Shown: positions 6,627-13,537, counted from the first letter of the stretch. The stretch is DNA of 23,936 nt from DATKZH01 sp964475955 (GCA_964475955.1 CAYYZY010000122.1:1-23936), one strand, 5' to 3'. Program-made: numbers and translations. The notes: generated by a model not told the origin, from the letters alone.

Positions 6627-8513
6627 CTAGCCGCCCGTCGCTCCGGCCGGGAAGACGAGCCCGGAGAAGAACACCAACACCGCGGCGATGGCCAGCACGA
6701 AGAGGGCCCACCAGGTGACGACGCTCGTGTACCAGCGGTCGCCCAGGTTGGCGAACAGGTTCAGCTTCTTCCAGTTGACCGTCACCTCGTCGGTCACCTG
6801 CTCGGGCCGCGGCGGCGGGGTCATCAGGCTGACCGCCACGCAGACGACCGTGCAGAAGCACCAGTTGATCGCCGCCTGGTTCGCGTACGGGGCCAGCCAG
6901 GCGGGATGCGCGGGCACCAGCGGCAGCACGGCCTGGATCTGGGCGTCGAACTGGACGTAGACCTTCATCAGGATGCCCAAGGCGAACCCGAGCACGGCCG
7001 CCGCGGTGGCCCCCGCGCCGTTGATCCGCTTCCACAGGATGCCCAGCAGGAAGGCGGCGGCGAACGGGGGGGCGAAGAAGGCGTACAGCGACTGGATGTA
7101 GATGAACAGGCTGCCGCTGATCCGGCCGATGAACCCGCCCAGCACGATCGCGATCACCAGCACGGCGGCCGACGACCAGACGCCCACGCGCACCAGGTGC
7201 CGGTCGGAGGCGTTGGGGCGCAGGAGGCGCTTGTAGACGTCGAGCGTGAAGATCGTCGCCGTCGAGTTGAGCACCGAGTTGACCGTCGACTGAATGGCCC
7301 CGAACAGGGCCGCCAGGAACAGCCCGCGCAAACCGACCGGCACCATCGTCTGCACCAGGTGGACGTAGCCCTTGTCGGCCGCGGGGCGCACGTCGTCCCA
7401 CGGCTGGAGCAGGATCTCCGGGCGAAGCGCGAACAGGATCAGCCCGGGAATGACCACGATGGCCGGCAGCAGCAGCTTCATGAACCCGGCGAAGACGATG
7501 CCCATCCGGGCGTGGTATCCGTTGCGCGCGCCGAGCACGCGTTGGATCATGAACTGGTTGAGCACGTTGTACCAGATGCTTATCGAGAAGACGCCGAAGA
7601 TCAGGTTCAGCCACGGGTGCGTGGGGTGGCTGAGCGGCTGGATCACGGAGAGCCGGTTGTATGTGCCCCGGCCGGCGAGGTGCTCGGCGTTCGACGCCAC
7701 GGCCTCGGCCCAGGGCCCCTCGGTCGCCCGGTTCCGCTCGATCATCGTCTGGAAGCCGTCGGCCAGCGAGCCCCCGTCGCCGGCCAGGGCGTAAAGCCCC
7801 AGGCACGTCACGACCACGCCGCCCAGGACCATCACGATCACCGTGAACAGGTCGGTCCAGGCCACCGACGACAGGCCGCCGTAGATCGCCCAGATTCCGG
7901 CGATGAAGCCGAGCACCACGATGGCGATCCACAGCTCCACCGACGCGACCAACTCGGCCGGGTCGATCGCCTCGGCCCGCACGGCGCCGAGCCACGATTC
8001 GATCGGCACGCGCGCCAACACGTACTGCGCGAGCGGCTCGAGCTCGGCGTGAAAGAGCTTCTGGATCGCCAGGGCCCCGCCGTAGAGCACGGCCGCCAGG
8101 AAGGCCACCACGTTGCTCACCACCGTCACGACGGCGAACAACTGCCGCAGCCCCGGCGTGAAGCGCCTCTCCAGGAACTCGGGGATGGTGAACACCTTCG
8201 AGGCCAGAAGAAACGGGATGAACAGCCAGATCAAGAGCGAGAACGACAGCACGTTCATCCACTCCGACAGGGCCACGCAGATCCCGTAGACCACGGCCGC
8301 CCCGATCATCCCGATGAAGTGCTCGGTATGGATGTTCGAGGCGATGAACGACCCGCCGATCACGTACCACGGCAGCCGCTTGCCCGCCAGGAAGTAGTCC
8401 TCGGCGCTCCCCCGCTCCCTGCGTCCCGCCCAGTAGCCGATCGCCGAGAGGACGACGAAGAAGAGGCCGAAGGCCAGGTAGTCCCCGCTTTCCAGGGCGA
8501 ACGTCTCGTTCAT
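6627..8513 (-). CDS. sodium:solute symporter (SSS family)
   Basis: This 628-residue polytopic membrane protein has many hydrophobic helices in the SSS/SGLT arrangement. The N-terminus GDYLAFGLFFVVLSAIGYWAGRR is followed by AEDYFLAGKRLPWYVIGGSFIASNIHTEHFIGM, the typical helix 1-2 region of sodium-coupled sugar symporters. Further helices include WTDLFTVIVMVLGGVVV and a long C-terminal extension ending in a helix before residue 620. It should import a sugar or related solute with sodium across the inner membrane. The start at 8513 has GGAG at 8521-8524, seven bases upstream. It lies upstream of the sugar operon, separated from it by heptamer arrays and a second promoter, and is the probable uptake system for that pathway's substrate. 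Confidence 0.92.
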   Translation of the reverse strand: MNETFALESGDYLAFGLFFVVLSAIGYWAGRRERGSAEDYFLAGKRLPWYVIGGSFIASNIHTEHFIGMIGAAVVYGICVALSEWMNVLSFSLLIWLFIPFLLASKVFTIPEFLERRFTPGLRQLFAVVTVVSNVVAFLAAVLYGGALAIQKLFHAELEPLAQYVLARVPIESWLGAVRAEAIDPAELVASVELWIAIVVLGFIAGIWAIYGGLSSVAWTDLFTVIVMVLGGVVVTCLGLYALAGDGGSLADGFQTMIERNRATEGPWAEAVASNAEHLAGRGTYNRLSVIQPLSHPTHPWLNLIFGVFSISIWYNVLNQFMIQRVLGARNGYHARMGIVFAGFMKLLLPAIVVIPGLILFALRPEILLQPWDDVRPAADKGYVHLVQTMVPVGLRGLFLAALFGAIQSTVNSVLNSTATIFTLDVYKRLLRPNASDRHLVRVGVWSSAAVLVIAIVLGGFIGRISGSLFIYIQSLYAFFAPPFAAAFLLGILWKRINGAGATAAAVLGFALGILMKVYVQFDAQIQAVLPLVPAHPAWLAPYANQAAINWCFCTVVCVAVSLMTPPPRPEQVTDEVTVNWKKLNLFANLGDRWYTSVVTWWALFVLAIAAVLVFFSGLVFPAGATGG

Positions 8514-8582
8514 CCGCCGTCTCCGTCGCGTGGTTCCGACGCCCGGTGGGTTCCGCGCAGACTGCCCATGCGTTGGGCGCTC

Positions 8583-8611
8583 ATGCTACTTGGCCGGCCC
8601 GACCGGGGCAA
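8583..8611 (-). promoter_or_regulatory. candidate promoter of the symporter gene
   Basis: On the minus strand, TTGCCC (8611-8606) and TAGCAT (8588-8583) are 17 bases apart, giving a start near 8576 and a leader of about 63 bases. It matches the aldolase promoter candidate in spacing and -10 sequence. The rest of 8514-8675 shows nothing else that I can support. Confidence 0.4.
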
Positions 8612-8675
8612 GCCACGCGCAGGACGTTCGGATCGACGGCCCCCGCCCCGCGGCGCGCCCGGTTGGCGGCCGGCG

Positions 8676-8733
8676 CGCAAAAAAGAGAACGCACCGATCC
8701 GCGCCTCGAACTGGAGGCGCGGATCGGTGCGTT
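8676..8733 (-). terminator. intrinsic terminator after the DUF1559 remnant
   Basis: A perfect 20-bp inverted repeat (8688-8707 with 8714-8733, loop 8708-8713) is followed on the minus strand by CTCTTTTTT (8687-8679). It lies directly downstream of the minus-strand frame ending at 8761. This is a textbook Rho-independent terminator that separates the remnant gene and trp region from the symporter. Confidence 0.88.
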
Positions 8734-8760
8734 TCGCTTGTCAGGTTTGGCCGGGCGGGC

Positions 8761-9186
8761 TCAGAATTCCGAGACGACCTCGCCGCCGTCGTGGGTGCCC
8801 AGCGCGCCCCACACCCCGTACGGGCTCACTCCGGTGGAGACCGGAGGCAGCGTGGAATCGCCCGCGTTGATCGTCTCGCTGATGAAGCGAACCGACCCGT
8901 CAGCCAAGGCCGCGACCACGCCACCCGGGTGGAAGCTCGTGGGCGGGTAGATGCCGTGGGTCGAGTTGTCGTTGCTCCCGGGATCCACGCAGCTCGGTCC
9001 GTTCGGGGGAAGCACGGTGTTGAAACCGATGTGCGACACGGAGCCGTGCTCCCAGCGGCCGGCCCAGCCGCGCACGGTCAGCGAGCCGTCGTAGCGCCGC
9101 GAGTTGTTCGGGTCGATCGCCGTCATGCACAAGCCGGGCGTGGCCGTGATGCCCGGCAAAACCGCCGAGCCTTGGAGGCGCGGAAC
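8761..9186 (-). pseudogene. DUF1559 pilin-like protein, C-terminal remnant
   Basis: The minus-strand frame ending at 8761 encodes the distinctive C-terminus of planctomycete DUF1559 proteins. It shows GFNTVLPPNGPSC, then SFHPGGVVAALADGSVRFISE and a final WGALGTHDGGEVVSEF. Full members are about 300 to 400 residues, with a type IV pilin-like N-terminal methylation helix (GFTLVELLVVIAIIG) that is entirely missing here. The reading frame is broken off upstream by a REP-like repeat at 9187, beyond which the sequence is unrelated, and trpA follows. Only about 140 residues remain and there is no Shine-Dalgarno-backed start, so this is a 5'-truncated relic. An internal ATG at 9125 could in principle allow a 121-residue product. 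The terminator downstream is still intact. Confidence 0.75.
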
Positions 9187-9421
9187 GCGGAAAAAGGGGA
9201 CGCAGCTCTTTTTCCGCCCCTCCGGCTCGACAACGTCCTGACCGAACGCGACCCCGAAAAGCTGGCCTTCACCGTCTTCCCCGAGGGGCCGCGGGGGCTG
9301 CGGATCGAACGGGCCGAGGGCATGTACTGGGGCAACGAGCCTTCGTGGATCGGGCTCGAAGACGGCCACCTGATGCCGAGTGAAAAAGGGGACGCAGCTC
9401 TTTTTCCGCCCTTTTTCCGCC
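9187..9421. repeat. two direct copies of a REP-like hairpin repeat flanking 162 bp
   Basis: A 30-base sequence occurs identically at 9190-9219 and 9382-9411. Its core is GGGGACGCAGCTC between A5 and T5 runs. In the first copy GCGGAAAAAG (9187-9196) pairs perfectly with CTTTTTCCGC (9208-9217) over an 11-base loop. The second copy is followed by a further partial repeat, TTTTTCCGCC. The 162 bases between the copies keep an open plus-strand frame (including TVFPEGPRGLRIERAEG) that looks like a gene fragment of unknown origin. The unit separates trpA from the truncated DUF1559 gene. Confidence 0.85.
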
Positions 9422-9422
9422 G

Positions 9423-10226
9423 CTACGCTTCCATCGCCGCCAAGAGCGTGGCGACGTAGTCGCCGATCTCCGCCAGCACCTGTTCGCGGGGCTTGCGGTC
9501 GGCCTCGGCCACCCGCCGCACGATGGCCGAGCCGACGATCAGCCCGTCGGCCACCGGCGCGAGCAGCCGGACGTGTTCCGGGCGGCTGATCCCGAACCCG
9601 ATGCAGAGGGGCAGATCGGTCTCGCGCCGCAGCCCGGCCACCTTGTCGACCAGCTCCTGCGGCAGCTCGGTGCGCTCGCCCGTGATCCCCGTCACCGACA
9701 CGTAGTAGATGAACCCCGTGGTCCGTTCGGCGATGCGCAGGGCCCGGTCGTGCGGCGTGGTCGGCGTGATGAGCTGGATCAGGCTCAGGTCCTCGCGGCG
9801 GCAGCATTCGGCCAGGGGGGCGGCCTCCTCGACGGGCAGATCGGGCACGATCAGCCCGGCGAGCCCGGCCGCCTTGGCCTCGGCCACGTACGCCTCGACA
9901 CCGCGCCGGTAGATGATCGCGTAGCTGAGCATCGTCACCAGCGGCGCTTCCAACGACGGCGCGACCCGGCCGAGCGTGCCGAGGATTTCGGCCAGGCGGA
10001 TGTTGCCTTCCAGCGCCCGGGTGTACGAGGCCTGGATCACCGGGCCGTCGGCGATGGGGTCGCTGTAAGGGATGCCCACCTCGCACATGCTGCTGCCGCG
10101 CGCGACCAACCGCCGGATCAGCTCGGCGGTGAACTCCAGGTCGGGGTCGCCCGCGGTGACAAACGGCATGAACGCCTTGCGTCCCGACTTGCGAAGCCCG
10201 TCAAACAGCGCGTCGATGGCAGACAT
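9423..10226 (-). CDS. trpA: tryptophan synthase alpha subunit
   Basis: This 267-residue TIM-barrel protein converts indole-3-glycerol phosphate to indole and glyceraldehyde-3-phosphate in the last step of tryptophan synthesis, as the alpha subunit of the alpha2-beta2 complex. The catalytic residues sit at the canonical positions: E49 in CEVGIPYSDP and D60 in IADGPVIQ. The loop-6 sequence SVTGITGER and the phosphate-binding GFGIS and GLIVGSAIV motifs are present. Length is normal. The ATG at 10226 has no clear Shine-Dalgarno sequence (a C-run precedes it). It follows trpB on the same strand after a 105-base spacer made largely of imperfect heptamers. The other trp genes are not in the window. 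Confidence 0.96.
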   Translation of the reverse strand: MSAIDALFDGLRKSGRKAFMPFVTAGDPDLEFTAELIRRLVARGSSMCEVGIPYSDPIADGPVIQASYTRALEGNIRLAEILGTLGRVAPSLEAPLVTMLSYAIIYRRGVEAYVAEAKAAGLAGLIVPDLPVEEAAPLAECCRREDLSLIQLITPTTPHDRALRIAERTTGFIYYVSVTGITGERTELPQELVDKVAGLRRETDLPLCIGFGISRPEHVRLLAPVADGLIVGSAIVRRVAEADRKPREQVLAEIGDYVATLLAAMEA

Positions 10227-10234
10227 GGGGGGAA

Positions 10235-10276
10235 GGATGAAGGATGAAGGATGAATGGTGAATGATGAATGACCAA
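10235..10276. repeat. imperfect heptamer array upstream of trpA
   Basis: Six consecutive 7-base units: GGATGAA three times (10235-10255), then TGGTGAA, TGATGAA and TGACCAA. It lies 8 bases upstream of the trpA start, inside the trpB-trpA spacer, so it would be transcribed in the leader of trpA as TTCATCC-type units. Confidence 0.8.
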
Positions 10277-10297
10277 GGGCGGGGCTCTAGGGTAACT

Positions 10298-10332
10298 TAC
10301 TCCCGACTCCCTTCTCCCCGCTCCCGCCTCCT
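10298..10332. repeat. imperfect heptamer array at the trpB 3' end
   Basis: Five 7-base units with a conserved CTCC core: TACTCCC, GACTCCC, TTCTCCC, CGCTCCC and GCCTCCT. The last unit reaches the trpB stop codon (10332-10334). This is a second, different heptamer array in the same 105-base spacer, 21 bases from the first. Confidence 0.7.
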
Positions 10333-11534
10333 CACTTCATTTCCTCGCCTCGGAGGCGGGCGATCTCGGCCGCGTCTTTGTCGCCGCGGCCCGAGAGGCA
10401 GATGACGATCGCCTGGTCGGCCGGGCGCTCGGCCGCCAGCTCGACGGCCTTGGCCACGGCGTGGGCGCTTTCCAGCGCGGGCAGGATGCCCTCGGCCCGG
10501 GCGAGCAAGTCGAACGCGCGGAGGATCTCGTCGTCGGTCGCGTTGGTGTATTGCACTCGGCCGATCTGCTTCCAGTAGCTGTGCTCGGGGCCCGTGCCGG
10601 GATAGTCGAGGCCGGCGGAGACGGAATGGACGGGCGAGGTCTGGCCGTCGTCGTCCTGCATGACGAAGCTGTAGGAGCCGTGCAGCACGCCGGGCCGACC
10701 GAAGCAGAGCGGGGCCGCATGGTCGCCCTCCCGCTCCGAGCGCCCGCCCGCCTCCACGCCGACCAAGGCCACCTCGTCGTCGATGAACGGATAGAACATG
10801 CCGGCCGCGTTGCTCCCGCCGCCGACGCAGGCGACGACCAGGTCGGGCAGGCGGCCCAACTGCTCCCGGCACTGCCGGCGCGTCTCGCGCCCGATGACCG
10901 ACTGGAAATCGCGGACGATCCGCGGGAAGGGATGCGGGCCGACGACCGAGCCGAGGCAGTAGTGCGTCGAGTCGACCGAGCTCATCCAGTCGCGGAAGGC
11001 CTCGTTGATCGCGTCGCGCAGGGTGCGTGAGCCGCTGGTCACCGGGCGCACCTCCGCGCCCAACAGCCGCATACTGAACACGTTGGGCCGCTGCCGGCGG
11101 ATGTCCTCCTCGCCCATGTAGACGACGCAGTCGAACCCGAAGCGGGCGCACGCCGTGGCGGTGGCCACGCCGTGCTGGCCGGCCCCGGTTTCGGCGATCA
11201 CGCGGCGCTTGCCCATCCGCTCGGTCAACAGGGCCTGGCCGAGCGTGTTGTTGATCTTGTGGGCCCCAGTGTGGTTGAGGTCTTCGCGCTTCAGGTAGAT
11301 CTGAGCCCCCCCGTGCTGCCGGCTCAGCCGTTCGGCATGATAGAGGGGGGAGGGCCTCCCCACGTAGTGCTGGTAGAGCCGATTGAGCTCCGCCTGGAAC
11401 TCAGGGTCGCCCGCGAGCTGGGTGTACTCCGCGTCGAGCTGTTGCAGGGCGTGCGTGAGGGTCTCGGGGACGTACTGGCCCCCGAACTCGCCAAAACGGC
11501 CGGCGGCGTCGGGGACTTGGCGGGTGACGGGCAT
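10332..11534 (-). CDS. trpB: tryptophan synthase beta subunit
   Basis: This 400-residue PLP enzyme joins indole and serine to make tryptophan. Visible hallmarks are FGEFGGQYVPETL near the N-terminus, the PLP lysine K93 in HTGAHKINN, ETGAGQHGVA, the phosphate cup GGGSNAAG, and the C-terminal CLSGRGDKD. The start at 11534 (MPVTRQVPDAAGRFGEFGG) gives the normal family length; the open frame runs to 11657 but the extra residues are not family-like. There is no good Shine-Dalgarno sequence. A candidate promoter lies at 11629-11657. It is upstream of trpA on the minus strand and divergent from larC across the mobile island, whose left end lies only about 25 bases beyond the -35 element. Confidence 0.96.
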   Translation of the reverse strand: MPVTRQVPDAAGRFGEFGGQYVPETLTHALQQLDAEYTQLAGDPEFQAELNRLYQHYVGRPSPLYHAERLSRQHGGAQIYLKREDLNHTGAHKINNTLGQALLTERMGKRRVIAETGAGQHGVATATACARFGFDCVVYMGEEDIRRQRPNVFSMRLLGAEVRPVTSGSRTLRDAINEAFRDWMSSVDSTHYCLGSVVGPHPFPRIVRDFQSVIGRETRRQCREQLGRLPDLVVACVGGGSNAAGMFYPFIDDEVALVGVEAGGRSEREGDHAAPLCFGRPGVLHGSYSFVMQDDDGQTSPVHSVSAGLDYPGTGPEHSYWKQIGRVQYTNATDDEILRAFDLLARAEGILPALESAHAVAKAVELAAERPADQAIVICLSGRGDKDAAEIARLRGEEMK

Positions 11535-11628
11535 CGTGGGGCTCGGCGTTGGCTCGCAGATCGGACCTCGCAACCCCTCGATCGTCGCCCCATGGAAGGG
11601 GGGATCTCGCGGTCGCGGCAAGCTATGC

Positions 11629-11657
11629 ATTTTGGGGGACACCCCGGCGCCCGTCAA
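11629..11657 (-). promoter_or_regulatory. candidate trpB promoter
   Basis: On the minus strand, TTGACG (11657-11652; 5 of 6 matches) and CAAAAT (11634-11629; 4 of 6) are spaced by 17 bases. Transcription would start near 11622, giving a leader of about 88 bases. No tryptophan-rich leader peptide or attenuator is apparent in 11535-11622, and nothing else is seen in that stretch. Confidence 0.4.
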
Positions 11658-11680
11658 GGTGATCGAAGAAACGGGGGGGG

Positions 11681-11703
11681 GGTAGTGTCCTAAGAGTGTG
11701 TGG
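11681..11703 (+). repeat. island left terminal inverted repeat
   Basis: It begins GGTAGTGTCCTAAGAG and ends TGTGTGG. Its first two bases are part of a run of ten G residues (11673-11682), so the exact outer boundary is ambiguous by a few bases. Confidence 0.8.
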
Positions 11704-11824
11704 CCAGAGTGGCCGATCAGGACATCGGGCAGGGCTGGCTTCGAGCCGGTGGTGAGCCCGAAGAAGCTTAGGAATGCTGTAGGGGCGGTGGCCGGAAGAC
11801 ATGCCCGATCGGCCCAAAATCAAA

Positions 11825-11854
11825 TTGACATTCCCCGCTCCGGTAGGGTACAAT
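11825..11854 (+). promoter_or_regulatory. strong sigma-70-type promoter in the island
   Basis: A perfect TTGACA (11825-11830) is followed after 18 bases by TACAAT (11849-11854; 5 of 6). The start would be near 11861, about 41 bases before the TTG start at 11902. It is one of the best promoters in the window. The remaining stretch from the left inverted repeat to here holds nothing recognised. Confidence 0.65.
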
Positions 11855-11901
11855 CTTGCTAGCGAAGGGCCAGTAAGCAAGAATCAGTCGGGGAGACCGG
11901 C

Positions 11902-12321
11902 TTGACCGCCGATTATTCCTGCAAGACCGTTGATCCAGAAAATCCAGATGGGCCGAAGGTTGAGGTGATCTTCCCGGCTGGATATACGGACAGGCTCTAT
12001 AAGTCCTGGCCAGTTGATTTCCAGAACCTCCGGGCAGCAAAATACGTTCTTGAAAATGTGGAGCGCATCTTTTTCGGGGTTCGAGACTTCAACGAGGGCG
12101 GATGGTGCTACACGGCCTGCCCGGGCACTTGGTATATTCGCGAACGAATTGAAGTTCCGTTTCCTAAAGACAAGGTGTTTGCCGTCTACGTGAATCCGCG
12201 TCTGCACGTCTTTGAGTGCCGCGCTGAATGGGCAGCGGACGACGATCCGCTATGCCCGGTTGATTGGCAGACTAGATATAGAGGATTGGCATGGCAGAAG
12301 AGCACTTCTTGGCGTCGATGA
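11902..12321 (+). CDS. hypothetical protein, first gene of island pair
   Basis: This 139-residue soluble protein is not one I can name. It reads MTADYSCKTVDPENPDGPKV and later has GVRDFNEGGWCYTACPGTWY, VPFPKDKVFAVYVNPRLHV and DPLCPVDWQTRYRGLAW, a pattern rich in Trp, Tyr and Cys that suggests a compact alpha/beta fold. The start is TTG at 11902, with GGGGAG at 11890-11895 six bases upstream and a strong promoter before that. Its last 31 bases overlap the start of the next gene, so the two are translationally coupled. Similar tightly coupled pairs of small proteins are often toxin-antitoxin or other two-part modules, but there is no motif here to support that. It lies inside the mobile island. 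Confidence 0.75.
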   Translation: MTADYSCKTVDPENPDGPKVEVIFPAGYTDRLYKSWPVDFQNLRAAKYVLENVERIFFGVRDFNEGGWCYTACPGTWYIRERIEVPFPKDKVFAVYVNPRLHVFECRAEWAADDDPLCPVDWQTRYRGLAWQKSTSWRR

Positions 12322-12710
12322 TGGAGGGGGAATCCGCGTTTCGGGACGAGCCGTGGTACAACCCATACGGGGACTGTTTAGTCTACAAAATGGCGGACGA
12401 AGCAGCGGTTGCGGAACGCATTGACGGGCTGCTGACAATCTACCGCTCCGCCGTAGACAACCGCCCGATCGGGTTCCAAGTCAAAGGCATCGCGGCCATG
12501 ATAAGGAAGTTCCGCCTGAGCGGCCTGGAAGTCACTTCAGAGAGCGACGACCAGACCGTCAACAACGTGTCCATAACTGCCCTGCTGCTGGCCGCTTACG
12601 AGGAGTTTCCCGCAACGCTGAGTCGAAGGCTTGGCTACACGGCAGCAATGGAATTTGACTTCCGGGCGAGGAGGCGGACTATACCGCTCGATGAATTGCA
12701 GCCCATCTGA
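12291..12710 (+). CDS. hypothetical protein with YNPYGDC motif, second gene of island pair
   Basis: This 139-residue protein contains WYNPYGDCLVYKMADE near residues 22-37 and then ERIDGLLTIYRSAVDNRPIGFQVKGI. That is a beta-strand pattern (GDC, ERIDxLLTxYR, IGFQVKG) that I associate with a family of unknown function in planctomycetes and cyanobacteria, distantly reminiscent of DUF2283. The rest is helical (ITALLLAAYEEFPATLSRRLG) and ends with an acidic/basic tail. Its ATG lies 31 bases inside the upstream gene, preceded by AGAGGA in the upstream coding sequence. A strong terminator follows 21 bases after the stop, so the operon contains only these two genes. No catalytic residues can be proposed. 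Confidence 0.8.
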   Translation: MAEEHFLASMMEGESAFRDEPWYNPYGDCLVYKMADEAAVAERIDGLLTIYRSAVDNRPIGFQVKGIAAMIRKFRLSGLEVTSESDDQTVNNVSITALLLAAYEEFPATLSRRLGYTAAMEFDFRARRRTIPLDELQPI

Positions 12711-12731
12711 CCTGGAAACCGGGCTTTGAAG

Positions 12732-12765
12732 CGGCCGCCTCCCCCGAAAGAGGCGGCCGTTTTTC
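12732..12765 (+). terminator. intrinsic terminator of the island gene pair
   Basis: A perfect 10-bp stem (12732-12741 with 12750-12759, CGGCCGCCTC arm) with the 8-base loop CCCCGAAA is followed by TTTTTC. It lies just after the stop of the second gene of the pair. Confidence 0.9.
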
Positions 12766-12885
12766 TTGGCGACAGGTTGCAGCGCCACCACAGACGTTCC
12801 GGGACGGCTTCTGTGCTCGTTCCGAACTGCCGGTTTCCTTGCGGCGCCATCGCACCACCCCCCCTTGTGAGCCATTTTGAAAATG

Positions 12886-12904
12886 ACGCCCATAAATATG
12901 GCGT
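12886..12904. promoter_or_regulatory. dyad upstream of the winged-helix gene, possible operator
   Basis: ACGCCCATA and TATGGCGT form a near-perfect dyad (ACGCCCATAAATATGGCGT) with a one-base bulge, 58 bases upstream of the gene at 12963. Palindromes in this position are common operators. I see no convincing -35/-10 pair around it. Bases 12766-12885 hold nothing else recognised. Confidence 0.35.
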
Positions 12905-12962
12905 GCATCGCTTGCAACCAGCCGCCGCATCGCGATAATTGCATGGGAAGGAGGCGTGTGCC

Positions 12963-13409
12963 ATGAGTAACGGCGAGGCCAAACGGGCAGTGTTTGATGA
13001 GCTGATTGAAGCATCGCAAGGCAGGATTGCCGATCTCGAAGACGAATTGCAGTTCGAGCGTCGTTATCTCGCGGATTTGCGGGCTCGGCGCGCAGGGCTC
13101 TCCAAGCCGTCGCGGACGAGAAAAAAGGCGGCCACCCCCCGGCCAGCGCCGTCTGTGAAGGGCACGATAGAGCCCGGAAGCCTGACAGAGAAGATCGTCA
13201 ACTTGTTGCAGGAACGGGGCCAGCCAATGCGGGCAGCGGAGATTCGGCGAGTTTTGGAGGGCCGCGGGGTCGCGACCACGTCAAAAAACGGGTTGCTGCC
13301 AATGGTGCTTAGTTCGCTGTCCCGCCGGAAAGATGTCTTCTCGAAAGTAGCACGCGGAGAGTACGCACTTAAAGAACAAGAAGCAGACGAGCCCGCCAGC
13401 GAAAGCTGA
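12963..13409 (+). CDS. coiled-coil plus HARE-type winged-helix protein
   Basis: This 148-residue protein has an N-terminal acidic/basic coiled coil (residues about 8-45, with GRIADLEDELQFERRYLADL), a Lys/Pro linker (about 48-68), and a C-terminal winged helix (about 72-137). The winged helix contains LTEKIVNLLQERGQPMRAAEIRRVLEG and ends KVARGEYALKEQ. The 'PMRAAEIRRVL...RGEYAL' pattern matches the HARE-HTH (HB1/ASXL/restriction endonuclease) type domain, which is thought to read modified DNA or to regulate transcription. The start at 12963 has AAGGAGG at 12948-12954, eight bases upstream; the open frame begins earlier at a TTG, but that start has no ribosome binding site. Its stop lies inside a hairpin. 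It is a stand-alone gene of the island. Confidence 0.82.
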   Translation: MSNGEAKRAVFDELIEASQGRIADLEDELQFERRYLADLRARRAGLSKPSRTRKKAATPRPAPSVKGTIEPGSLTEKIVNLLQERGQPMRAAEIRRVLEGRGVATTSKNGLLPMVLSSLSRRKDVFSKVARGEYALKEQEADEPASES

Positions 13410-13416
13410 CGGGCTC
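13389..13416 (+). terminator. GAAA-tetraloop hairpin at the end of the winged-helix gene
   Basis: GAGCCCGCCAGC (13389-13400) pairs with GCTGACGGGCTC (13405-13416) at 11 of 12 positions around a GAAA tetraloop, and the stop codon TGA lies in the right arm. There is no T-run, so it may act as a pause, a Rho-linked end or an RNA-stability element rather than a strict intrinsic terminator. Confidence 0.5.
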
Positions 13417-13474
13417 AATCCCAATTCCTTCCCAGTCGACGGATCGGCTGCGACCGAGTCCGGCGACGCATCAG

Positions 13475-13527
13475 AAAGGAGGCAAGCGGTGCGTTGGCAA
13501 CCACCCACCTTAATACCTCAGCCGTAG
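13475..13527 (+). other. leader-like 12-codon ORF with a strong ribosome binding site
   Basis: AAAGGAGG at 13475-13482 lies six bases before a GTG at 13489. The frame encodes MRWQPPTLIPQP and stops at TAG 13525-13527, eleven bases before a terminator hairpin at 13538. The very strong ribosome binding site with so short a frame could be a leader peptide or the decayed start of a lost gene. There is no run of a single amino acid that would suggest classic attenuation. Coding is unproven. Confidence 0.4.
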
Positions 13528-13537
13528 GCTAAGGGTA

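Noticed and set aside
6277..8370. Long open minus-strand frame extending the aldolase to 969 residues
   Set aside because: The extension lies in repeats and in another frame of the symporter gene; it is Arg/Gly-rich without domain motifs. The aldolase has a good ribosome binding site at its own start.
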